A DNA stretch of 5,417 nucleotides from Clostridia bacterium (GTDB taxonomy: Bacteria; Bacillota; Clostridia; Christensenellales; CAG-1252). The stretch is from the NCBI GenBank assembly GCA_017455385.1, contig JAFTBD010000073.1, positions 1 through 5,417 on the forward strand, written 5' to 3'. The position numbers and the translations under genes are program-made. Positions 1-5,417 of the stretch are shown here, piece after piece. Position 1 is the stretch's first letter. Each line of letters begins with the position of its first letter. Under the pieces are notes generated by a model. The model did no database searches. It saw nothing but the letters and a program-made list of their open reading frames with translations, and was not told where the DNA came from.

Positions 1-198
1 CAAGGCTTGCCGAGCCTCGCATCTATACCCTTCTCTACTGTCGTAATTTGGATTTTTCCACCACTCTCCCTTGTCGTAACGCGGTTCGACTTCTCTCAAT
101 TACGCCCTTTTCTCTATAAATTTCTATGTTTTAACAGTCTTGCTATGCATTCCAAACAAACGGCAGCGGAGAGCGGTGCAGAGACGAAGCGCTCTTCG
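1..198. other. Left edge with no supported gene
   Basis: I find no convincing gene here. A plus-strand frame is open from 7 to 243 (78 codons), but it has no ribosome binding site, runs straight through the terminator hairpin at 203-241 and has an unconvincing composition, so I treat it as chance. On the minus strand two frames stay open from about position 100 to the window edge. One would start at a TTG codon directly after a TAA stop, a few bases downstream of an AAGGG; the other has no usual start codon after its last stop. Either could be the beginning or a remnant of a gene lying to the left, but about 33 open codons is weak support. Two imperfect 20-base copies (28-47 and 61-80, sharing TGTCGTAA) lie 33 bases apart. 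Confidence 0.5.
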
Positions 199-241
199 AA
201 GAAAAGGGCAGGCGCGTACTTATTGTACGTAACTGCCCTTT
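199..241 (-). terminator. Rho-independent terminator after the CobW-family gene
   Basis: On the minus strand a 9-bp stem, AAAGGGCAG (241-233) with CTGCCCTTT (211-203), encloses a symmetrical 3/3 internal loop and a second 5-bp stem, CGTAC/GTACG (229-225 and 219-215), with a 5-base loop. The transcript then runs into TTTTCTTC. It lies about 55 bases past the CobW-family stop codon, the expected place for its terminator. On the plus strand the same hairpin is followed only by TTTGATG, so termination in that direction should be weak. Confidence 0.8.
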
Positions 242-296
242 GATGAGATAGTTAGATTCGTATATGCGCCGCTATACGCTGCCGTTTATGCTGCCG

Positions 297-1421
297 TTAT
301 TTCAGAAAAGAGTCGAGCTCCGCCTCGATCGCGGCGCGATCCATATTCTTGCCGATGAAGACCAGCTTGATCATTCTGTCGCCGAGCTTCTCGTCCCATT
401 CGGCGGCGACTTCGGGCGCCATCAGGAGGATCTCCTGTTGCTCTTGATAGGAGAGAGACGCCACCCACGGTCCAGCATTCACGAGGCTCTTCTGACTGCC
501 CGCCTGCTCAAACATAAACATATTCTCCGAGTCGCGGCTGAGCCACACGATGCCTTTCGCGCGGATGACCGTCTTCGGGAAACTATTATTCGCCCAATCG
601 ATGAAAGCTCGGGTATTGAAACGTTGTCTGCGCTTGTAGACGAAGGTGGAGATATTGTATTCCAGCACCTCGCCCTCCGGCTCCTCCTCTTCCTCGAGCT
701 CTTCGAGCCCTTTGATCCAGGCTGCGGAGCGGGACGCCGTCTCGAAGTCGAAGCAGTTCGTGCCGAGGATCTTCTCGAGGGGGACCTCGCCTTTCACCGC
801 TTCGATGATCTCCGCTTCGGGTTGCAGGGCGCGAATGACCGCCTCCGCTTCCTTCAGCTGTTCGGGGGTGACGAGATCGGTCTTATTCATAATGATCTTG
901 GTGCAGAATTCCACCTGCTGGATGATGAGGTTCTCGATGTCATCTTCCTCGATGTCCTCTTTCATCAGGGCTTTGCCTTCGCCGAATTCTTCGACGAGAC
1001 GCAGGGTGTCCACGACGGACACGACGTTATCGAGTCGCACCGTCATATCGCAGGTCTTGGTGTTCTCGTGGATGTATTCGATGGTCTGTACGATGGGCAC
1101 AGGCTCGCAGATACCGCTCGCCTCGATGAGGATATAGTCGAATTTGCCGCTCAGGACGAGCTCTCCGATCTGCTTGATGAGATCCTCTTTCAGCGTGCAG
1201 CAGATACAGCCGTTCTGGAGGGGGACGAGGCTGGCGTCCTTCTCTTGCACGACGCCGCCCGACGCGATGAGGCTCGCATCGATATTCACTTCGCCGATGT
1301 CATTCACGATGACGGCGACACGATAGCCTTTCTGATTGGATAAAACATAGTTCAAGAGAGTGGTCTTCCCCGCGCCGAGATATCCGGTGAGGAGTGTGAT
1401 GGGCACGATCTTCTGTTGCAT
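297..1421 (-). CDS. CobW/COG0523-family G3E GTPase (putative metal chaperone)
   Basis: A cytoplasmic 374-residue GTPase of the CobW/HypB/UreG (G3E) class. Members use GTP hydrolysis to load metal ions, often zinc or cobalt, into client enzymes. Visible motifs are the Walker A loop GYLGAGKTT (13-21), the family metal site CICC in NGCICCTL (72-75), the Walker B region with the ExSG signature, here EASGICEP (100-107), and the guanine-specificity motif NKTD (179-182). A CobW_C domain follows at about 254-373. Length is normal for the family. The start is fixed by AAGGAG (1433-1428) six bases before the ATG. The linker at 240-251 carries nine glutamates in twelve residues, and I count a single histidine (H118) in the whole protein, unlike members with histidine-rich metal loops. 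A dedicated promoter and a terminator bracket it, so it can be a single-gene transcript. The family call is firm; the metal and client are unknown, and no metal-responsive operator such as a Zur box is recognisable. Confidence 0.93.
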   Translation of the reverse strand: MQQKIVPITLLTGYLGAGKTTLLNYVLSNQKGYRVAVIVNDIGEVNIDASLIASGGVVQEKDASLVPLQNGCICCTLKEDLIKQIGELVLSGKFDYILIEASGICEPVPIVQTIEYIHENTKTCDMTVRLDNVVSVVDTLRLVEEFGEGKALMKEDIEEDDIENLIIQQVEFCTKIIMNKTDLVTPEQLKEAEAVIRALQPEAEIIEAVKGEVPLEKILGTNCFDFETASRSAAWIKGLEELEEEEEPEGEVLEYNISTFVYKRRQRFNTRAFIDWANNSFPKTVIRAKGIVWLSRDSENMFMFEQAGSQKSLVNAGPWVASLSYQEQQEILLMAPEVAAEWDEKLGDRMIKLVFIGKNMDRAAIEAELDSFLK

Positions 1422-1444
1422 AACGTTCTCCTTATATTATACTC

Positions 1445-1461
1445 CGCGGCTGTTTGCCGCG
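1445..1461 (-). promoter_or_regulatory. GC hairpin at the predicted 5' end of the CobW-family mRNA
   Basis: A perfect 6-bp inverted repeat, CGCGGC/GCCGCG, with a 5-base loop lies between the -10 box and the ribosome binding site. A start site about 7 bases after the -10 falls near 1460, so the mRNA would begin with, or one base into, this hairpin. It could be an mRNA-stabilising 5' stem or a DNA operator overlapping +1. It is not a terminator for the upstream MATE gene: on the minus strand the bases that follow are GAGTATAATA, with no T-run. Confidence 0.5.
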
Positions 1462-1466
1462 ACTAT

Positions 1467-1495
1467 ATTATATCGCAAGTTTCACGGAATGTAAA
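1467..1495 (-). promoter_or_regulatory. Sigma-A-type promoter of the CobW-family gene
   Basis: On the minus strand, TTTACA (1495-1490, one mismatch to TTGACA) is followed after exactly 17 bases by a perfect TATAAT (1472-1467). The predicted start is near 1460, giving a leader of about 39 bases that includes the AAGGAG ribosome binding site. The -35 begins only six bases past the MATE stop codon, so the short gap between the genes is essentially a promoter. A second TATAAT at 1441-1436 is too close to the ribosome binding site to serve this gene. Confidence 0.8.
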
Positions 1496-1501
1496 ACAAG
1501 A

Positions 1502-2872
1502 TTATCCATCCGACTGAAGACTTTCGCCGCATTCCCCGAGCTCCTGCTTCTTGCGGAAAACGGCACGAAAGACGAAAAAGATCATTACGGTGTCTACTAA
1601 TAAATTGAATATCCAACTAATGGGATATGACAGCCACAACGTGCCCATATCCCGATAGACGCGGAACGCGGTGAATACCCACACGATCCTATACGCGCAC
1701 ACGCATAAGAAGGAAGCGATCGTCGGCAAGACCGCGTAATTCATCCCGCGCATACAGCCGACGAGCACCTCGACTACGCCGCAAATAAAGTAAAAAGGAA
1801 GGATATACATCATGCGTCGCGCCGCCACCTCAACCACCGCATCTTCCGGCGAATAGACGGACGCGAGACGGAAACGAAGGAGCATAAAGAGGGCGCTTAA
1901 AGCAATGCCGAGGACGGCTTCGATCATACAGCAGTCCCACATCACCCGCTTGATACGGCGATACTTGCCCGCGCCGTAATTCTGCCCCGCGAAGGTGCCC
2001 GCCGTTCCGGCGACCGCATTCATCGACGTATAGATGAAAGCCTCGATGGAGACGCCCGTCGCATTCCCCGCGATCATCTCTGCGGGAAAAGTATTCATCG
2101 CGGACTGGATGATGATATTCGCGACGGAGAAGAAGCAGGACAAGAGACCGGACGGCAGTCCGATGCGAATGATATGCAATAATTCCTCTTTGCAGAAGCG
2201 CAAACGTTTCGGCACGAGGTGCAGTTCTCCCGTCTCCCGTATGAGCGCAATGACAACGAGCGCCGCGGAGACGTACTGCGACACGATGGTGGCGAGCGCC
2301 ACGCCCGCGACATCCATCTTGCCCGGGACGACGAGTATGATATTGAGGATGACGTTCACGACGCCTGCGACGGTGAGATAGATGAGAGGACGACGGGTGT
2401 CCCCTTTCGCGCGCAGGAGCGCCGCGCCGAAATTATAGACGATATTCGCGGGTGCGCCGAAAAAGTAAATGAAAAGATAGGTGTACGCCTTGTCGATGAC
2501 GTCGGGATTCGCCTGCATCAATACGAGGAACTCGCGGGCGAAGACCGTGCCGACGATCATGATCGCCCCGCCGACGAAGAGGGAGAGGAGCATCGCGGTA
2601 TGCACGGTGCGTTCGCATTTCTCTTTGTCGCCGCTACCGATCGCCTGCGCCATCACGACGTTGACGCCGAGTGAGATGCCGATCGCGATATTGACGAAGA
2701 GATTGATGAGGGAATTGTTGCTGCTGACCGCCGCGAGGGACACCACCCTCGTCTCGGAGAAATTGCCGATGACGATGAGATCGACCGCGTTGAAAAGAAG
2801 CTGAAGGACGCCGGACAGCGCGAGGGGCACGGCGAAAGCAAGCAGCTTGGGGAGCAGCTTGCCGCAGGTCAT
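1502..2872 (-). CDS. MATE-family multidrug/metabolite efflux transporter
   Basis: An inner-membrane exporter of the MATE family, which moves drugs or metabolites out in exchange for Na+ or H+. From this start it has 456 residues, normal for the family, with about twelve hydrophobic segments in two repeats (about 9-210 and 229-440). Typical sequences are VDLIVIG in TM1 (30-36, including the often functional D31), AQAIGSGDKEKC (75-86) and its C-terminal counterpart GQNYGAGKYRRIKR (296-309), and the paired LRAKGDTRRP (near 153-162) and MRGMNYAVLP (374-383). The frame is open to an ATG at 2905, but that codon lies only 2-4 bases from the predicted transcript start and has no ribosome binding site. 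The ATG at 2872 has GGAAAGGG (2886-2879) six bases upstream, so I prefer it; an ATG at 2878 is a third option. Substrate is unknown. The likely operator over its promoter suggests inducible expression under a local-type repressor not present in the window. Confidence 0.92.
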   Translation of the reverse strand: MTCGKLLPKLLAFAVPLALSGVLQLLFNAVDLIVIGNFSETRVVSLAAVSSNNSLINLFVNIAIGISLGVNVVMAQAIGSGDKEKCERTVHTAMLLSLFVGGAIMIVGTVFAREFLVLMQANPDVIDKAYTYLFIYFFGAPANIVYNFGAALLRAKGDTRRPLIYLTVAGVVNVILNIILVVPGKMDVAGVALATIVSQYVSAALVVIALIRETGELHLVPKRLRFCKEELLHIIRIGLPSGLLSCFFSVANIIIQSAMNTFPAEMIAGNATGVSIEAFIYTSMNAVAGTAGTFAGQNYGAGKYRRIKRVMWDCCMIEAVLGIALSALFMLLRFRLASVYSPEDAVVEVAARRMMYILPFYFICGVVEVLVGCMRGMNYAVLPTIASFLCVCAYRIVWVFTAFRVYRDMGTLWLSYPISWIFNLLVDTVMIFFVFRAVFRKKQELGECGESLQSDG

Positions 2873-2908
2873 ATCCATCCCTTTCCGAACGCCTAAGGTA
2901 TCCATACG

Positions 2909-2928
2909 AAAGTTATTGTAATAACTTT
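2909..2928. promoter_or_regulatory. Perfect 9-2-9 palindrome, likely repressor operator for the MATE gene
   Basis: AAAGTTATT (2909-2917), two central bases GT, then AATAACTTT (2920-2928) form a perfect inverted repeat. It contains the whole MATE -10 box (2915-2920), so a protein bound here would block RNA polymerase. The predicted transcript start lies at its edge, so it would act as DNA rather than as an RNA hairpin. Its size, symmetry and AT-rich arms match operators of MarR- or TetR-type regulators, which often control efflux pumps. The regulator family is an inference, since no regulator gene is in the window. Confidence 0.65.
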
Positions 2929-2944
2929 ATCTCTCCCCTGTCAA
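2915..2944 (-). promoter_or_regulatory. Promoter of the MATE transporter gene
   Basis: On the minus strand a perfect TTGACA (2944-2939) is followed after 18 bases by TACAAT (2920-2915, one mismatch to TATAAT). Transcription should start near 2908-2909, only a few bases before the outermost ATG at 2905. This makes that ATG nearly leaderless and favours the internal start at 2872, which has a ribosome binding site. The -10 is embedded in the palindrome at 2909-2928. Confidence 0.75.
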
Positions 2945-2963
2945 ACGCCTGCCCGTAAAAACA

Positions 2964-2993
2964 TTGATTTCCGAGCCCTTTCCGTGCTACTAT
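2964..2993 (+). promoter_or_regulatory. Promoter of the rRNA methyltransferase gene
   Basis: TTGATT (2964-2969) and TACTAT (2988-2993) are 18 bases apart, and a TG at 2985-2986 gives an extended -10 (TGnTACTAT), which can compensate for the imperfect hexamers. Transcription would begin near 3000, leaving a leader of roughly 14 bases with GGAG (3001-3004) at its very 5' end. It lies back to back with the MATE promoter; the two -35 boxes are 19 bases apart. Confidence 0.55.
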
Positions 2994-3013
2994 TATGGAC
3001 GGAGAAAAAGGCT

Positions 3014-4177
3014 ATGTACGTACTGACACTGAAAAAAGGTGAAGAAAAGCGCGCGTTCCGTCATCCTTGGATCTACGCCAATGAGGTGAAGGAGATCGCC
3101 GGCAAGGACGAGCAAGGCTCGGTGGCGAAAGTGCTCGCCGCGGACGGGCGGCTCGTCGGCTACGGTTTCATCAACCACGCGTCCAAGATCATCGTGCGCA
3201 TTTTGACACGGAAAGAAGAGACCATCGACCGCGACTTCTTCCTGTGCCGTATCACCGCGGCGCGGGACGCTAGGCTCGCCCTCGGATACGAGGACAATTA
3301 TCGCGCGGTATTCGCGGAAAACGACGACCTCCCCGGGCTCATCGTGGACAAATACGCCGACCACCTCTCCGTGCAGTTCCTCTCGCTCGGTATGGAAAAG
3401 CGGAAAGAGATGATCACGGACGTCCTCCGCGAGGTATTCTCCCCCGCCTGTATCTACGAGCGCAGCGACGTCCTCGTGCGCGAAAAGGAAGGGCTGAGAC
3501 CCGTCAAGGGCGTGCTCTACGGCACCCTCGACCATGATCTCACCATCACAGAAAACGGGCTGAAGCTCCGCATCGACCTCGAGAACGGACAGAAGACGGG
3601 CTATTTCCTCGATCAGAAAGAGAACCGTGCCGCCATTCGCCGCTACGCGAAAGGAAAGAGAGTGCTCGACTGTTTCTGCAATCAAGGCGGATTCTCTCTG
3701 AACGCCGCCCTCGGAGGCGCCGCGGAGGTCATCGCCGCGGACGTCAGTGAAACGGCGCTCGAAGCGGTGAAGACGAATGCCGCGCTGAATGGGATCACTG
3801 CGATCAAGACGCTGAAAGCGGACGTTTTCGCCTTATTGCGGGAATACCACGCCGCGGGCGAGAAATTCGATATGATCGTCCTCGATCCGCCCGCCTTCAC
3901 CAAGTCCACGGACACCGTGAAAGAAGGCTATAAAGGCTATCTCGACATCAATACCCTCGCACTGAAACTACTGTCCCCGAAGGGCGTCCTCGTGACCTGC
4001 TCGTGCAGTCAGCACCTGACCCTCCCACTCTTCCTCCGAATGATCGAGGAAGCGTCCGATCACGCGAAGGTGCGGGTGAAGCTCAGCGAGCTCAGGGTGC
4101 AGAGTCCCGATCACGCCGCCGTTCTCAATATGGACGAAACTCTGTATCTGAAAGTCGCTGTCCTGACCGCCTTGTAA
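3014..4177 (+). CDS. rlmI: RlmI-type SAM-dependent 23S rRNA (cytosine-C5) methyltransferase
   Basis: A class I SAM-dependent methyltransferase of the RlmI group (COG1092); E. coli RlmI makes m5C1962 in 23S rRNA. The 387 residues match the family length of about 390. An N-terminal PUA-like RNA-binding domain (about 1-70) contains the usual RHPW (16-19). A linker domain follows, then the Rossmann methyltransferase from about 190: NGQKTGYFLDQKENR (191-205), SAM motif I LDCFCNQGGFS (218-228), motif IV DPPAF (291-295), and VTCSCS (327-332), whose C331 matches the SCS catalytic-cysteine position of m5C enzymes. The start at 3014 is chosen because GGAG (3001-3004) lies nine bases upstream and family members begin at this point. 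The frame extends back to a GTG at 2984, but that lies inside the predicted promoter. It diverges from MATE and converges with the EEP gene. The family call is firm; the exact rRNA base is inferred by homology. Confidence 0.93.
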   Translation: MYVLTLKKGEEKRAFRHPWIYANEVKEIAGKDEQGSVAKVLAADGRLVGYGFINHASKIIVRILTRKEETIDRDFFLCRITAARDARLALGYEDNYRAVFAENDDLPGLIVDKYADHLSVQFLSLGMEKRKEMITDVLREVFSPACIYERSDVLVREKEGLRPVKGVLYGTLDHDLTITENGLKLRIDLENGQKTGYFLDQKENRAAIRRYAKGKRVLDCFCNQGGFSLNAALGGAAEVIAADVSETALEAVKTNAALNGITAIKTLKADVFALLREYHAAGEKFDMIVLDPPAFTKSTDTVKEGYKGYLDINTLALKLLSPKGVLVTCSCSQHLTLPLFLRMIEEASDHAKVRVKLSELRVQSPDHAAVLNMDETLYLKVAVLTAL

Positions 4178-4184
4178 TTCGGAC

Positions 4185-4229
4185 AAAAAAACGACCCGCA
4201 CGCCGAACGGTATGCGGGTCTCTTTATTA
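4185..4229. terminator. Bidirectional terminator shared by rlmI and the EEP-family gene
   Basis: An 8-bp perfect stem, GACCCGCA (4193-4200) with TGCGGGTC (4213-4220), encloses a 12-base loop that can pair further (CCG/CGG). On the minus strand it is followed by CG and seven T residues (complement of 4191-4185), a strong terminator for the EEP-family gene, whose stop is 22 bases upstream of the stem. On the plus strand it is followed by TCTTTATTAT, adequate to terminate rlmI, whose stop codon is 15 bases upstream of the stem. One hairpin thus serves both convergent genes. Confidence 0.85.
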
Positions 4230-4242
4230 TAGGATCATTCTA

Positions 4243-5364
4243 TTATGCCGCTTTCAGTCTGAAGTCGAGCTGTACGGGAGCGTGATCGGAATACGTGAAG
4301 CCGTTATAGCGGTTCCAAACGTCAACGCATTCCACGTTTTTCGAGATCAGGAAGCCGTCCACGATGACGGTGAAATTACCCTCTTTGTAGGGGATGTCGC
4401 AGTCGCGGCAGGTGGCTTTGAGCTCAGAGTCGGAATACTCGATGCACTGAGTGATGTCATACTTGGAGAGAAGCTCCGCGGGGAATGCCTGCGCCCAGCC
4501 GTAATCGTCGCGGATATCCATATCGGGATTCAGCTTCTTCTTGGAATCTCCCGTGAAGTCGTGGTTGAAGTCGCCGCCGCAAACGCAATAATTGCCCTTT
4601 TCATACTCCGCCTGCATATCCTCGAAAAGTTTGGTCATCTGCGCGGTGCGGATCTCGTCGCTGCCGCCGTACGCCGAAGAGTGCACGTTATAGAGCACGA
4701 GATAATTGTCCCCGCCCGCCACTTTCACGTAGCTCTTGGAGAAGCAACGGTCGAGGTCGAGGAACTTGGAGAAGCCCTCCGAGATGGGGAAGCTGCGACG
4801 GATCGCCGACGCGACCTCGTACTTGGAGAAGGTCATCAATTCGCTGTTCGCGAAGCCGTGCGGCTGGGTGATGGGGTACATCAGGAAGGATGAATGATAG
4901 TTCACCGCTTCCGTGTACATAAATCCGTCGAATTTCCCCGCCAGCTGCTTGCTCTGATCCACGTGATAACTGCGAGTGGAGTCAGTGTCCACTTCCTGGA
5001 AGAAGACGAAGTCGGGCAAGAAACCTTTCACGTTATTCGCGCCTTGATCGATACAGGAGATGACGCTCTCCTTGCTCTCCGCCCACGACTGCGTGCCGCC
5101 ATCCATGAAGAAGGTGAACTCGGGCGTATAGGCGCCGAAGCCGAGATTCTGCGTGACAACGGTATATTTCGTGCCCACTGTGACGGCGCCGTTCGTCGAC
5201 GTGCCATGCGGATCGAGTGCGAGGTCATCCTCGATGCGGGAGTAGTCCAGCATGATGTATGCGAGGTAGCCGATCGCCGCGATGACAACGACCAAGACCA
5301 AGACCAGAATGATCTTCAGTATCGTCTTGATGAGCCCCGCTCCTTTTCTATTATTCCAAAACAT
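4243..5364 (-). CDS. Membrane-anchored endonuclease/exonuclease/phosphatase (EEP)-family protein
   Basis: A 373-residue protein with the DNase I/exonuclease III/sphingomyelinase fold. A short, basic N-terminus (MFWNNRKGAG) precedes one strongly hydrophobic segment (about 12-38), with no obvious signal-peptidase site, so it is probably a signal anchor that places the catalytic domain outside the cell. Metal and catalytic motifs appear in the right order: TQNLG (71-75, N73), QEVD (123-126, E124), NVHSS (226-230, H228), GGDFNHD (263-269, D265 and N267), VDGFLIS (335-341, D336) and SDHAPV (359-364, D360 and H361). All key residues are present, so it should be an active Mg2+-dependent phosphodiesterase or phosphatase. 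The substrate (DNA, RNA, phospholipid or inositol phosphate) cannot be read from sequence. The start is fixed by AAGGAGG (5378-5372) seven bases before the ATG. It ends at the shared terminator. Cysteines near the active site (CVC 260-262) and CRDC (319-322) could form disulfides or bind metal. Confidence 0.88.
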   Translation of the reverse strand: MFWNNRKGAGLIKTILKIILVLVLVVVIAAIGYLAYIMLDYSRIEDDLALDPHGTSTNGAVTVGTKYTVVTQNLGFGAYTPEFTFFMDGGTQSWAESKESVISCIDQGANNVKGFLPDFVFFQEVDTDSTRSYHVDQSKQLAGKFDGFMYTEAVNYHSSFLMYPITQPHGFANSELMTFSKYEVASAIRRSFPISEGFSKFLDLDRCFSKSYVKVAGGDNYLVLYNVHSSAYGGSDEIRTAQMTKLFEDMQAEYEKGNYCVCGGDFNHDFTGDSKKKLNPDMDIRDDYGWAQAFPAELLSKYDITQCIEYSDSELKATCRDCDIPYKEGNFTVIVDGFLISKNVECVDVWNRYNGFTYSDHAPVQLDFRLKAA

Positions 5365-5417
5365 ATCATAACCTCCTTAAAACGGTCATTTTATCTCGAT
5401 CTTCGAGAGCAACTCTC
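5365..5417 (-). promoter_or_regulatory. Leader of the EEP-family gene: ribosome binding site and two overlapping small hairpins
   Basis: The region carries a near-consensus AAGGAGG (5378-5372). Further upstream TCTCGA/TCGAGA (5394-5399 and 5403-5408, 3-base loop) and GAGAG/CTCTC (5405-5409 and 5413-5417, 3-base loop) are perfect inverted repeats that share bases, so only one could form at a time. A possible -10, TAAAAT (5393-5388), has no matching -35 at 16-18 bases, so the promoter may lie beyond the window. There is no T-run after either hairpin on the minus strand. Confidence 0.4.

Noticed and set aside
73..90. GGTTCGAC inside an imperfect inverted repeat, resembling a tRNA T-loop
   Set aside because: The flanking bases do not pair as a T stem and no acceptor, D or anticodon arm can be built around it.
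41..104. TCGTAA and TTACG elements reminiscent of a Zur box
   Set aside because: The half-sites are about 50 bases apart, not arranged as the compact Zur palindrome, and they lie downstream of the CobW-family terminator rather than at its promoter.
7..243. Plus-strand 78-codon frame at the left edge
   Set aside because: No ribosome binding site, reads into the terminator hairpin, and no recognisable family; probably chance.
264..1343. Plus-strand open frame of 359 codons opposite the CobW-family gene
   Set aside because: The minus strand encodes an intact, motif-complete CobW-family GTPase with ribosome binding site, promoter and terminator. The antisense frame has no recognisable domain and a composition typical of reverse-complement shadows (rich in D, L, H, R).
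1436..1441. Second TATAAT just before the CobW-family ribosome binding site
   Set aside because: A start site from it would fall in or after the ribosome binding site, leaving no usable leader for this gene.
2993..3685. Minus-strand open frame of 230 codons opposite rlmI
   Set aside because: It is antisense to a motif-complete methyltransferase, overlaps its promoter region, and shows no family signature.
4003..4893. Plus-strand open frame of 296 codons spanning the rlmI end and the EEP-family gene
   Set aside because: It runs through the bidirectional terminator, overlaps two well-supported genes in other frames and has no ribosome binding site or domain.

Overview
The window reads as ordinary chromosomal DNA from a low-to-mid GC Bacillota lineage, most likely a gut-type Clostridia. 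This is an inference from strong AAGGAG/AAGGAGG ribosome binding sites, sigma-70/sigma-A-like TTGACA/TATAAT promoters, compact rho-independent terminators and the flavour of the proteins (a clostridial-type MATE pump and a membrane-anchored endonuclease/exonuclease/phosphatase (EEP) protein). Four complete genes fill about 90% of it. I see no mobile element, CRISPR array, tRNA or rRNA.

Layout from left to right: 1-198 holds no gene I can support. A hairpin terminator at 199-241 closes a minus-strand CobW/COG0523-family GTPase gene (297-1421). That gene has its own well-formed promoter (1467-1495), and the expected transcript would begin with a GC-rich hairpin. Next, also on the minus strand, is a MATE-family multidrug or metabolite exporter (1502-2872, with an open frame back to 2905). 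Its promoter has a perfect TTGACA -35, and its -10 lies inside a perfect 9-2-9 palindrome that looks like a repressor operator. A divergent promoter drives a plus-strand RlmI-type SAM-dependent 23S rRNA cytosine methyltransferase (3014-4177). That gene converges on a minus-strand membrane-anchored EEP-fold hydrolase (4243-5364), and both share one bidirectional terminator (about 4185-4229).

The genes do not form an obvious pathway. CobW and MATE point the same way without a clear terminator between them, so read-through is possible, but CobW has its own promoter. The most informative part is the 108-base divergent region at 2906-3013: two promoters, a likely operator over the MATE -10, and a promoter position that argues for a MATE start 11 codons inside the longest open frame. 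No undescribed multi-gene system is evident. The points worth a second look are regulatory, plus the histidine-poor, acid-rich linker of the CobW protein and the unassigned left edge.
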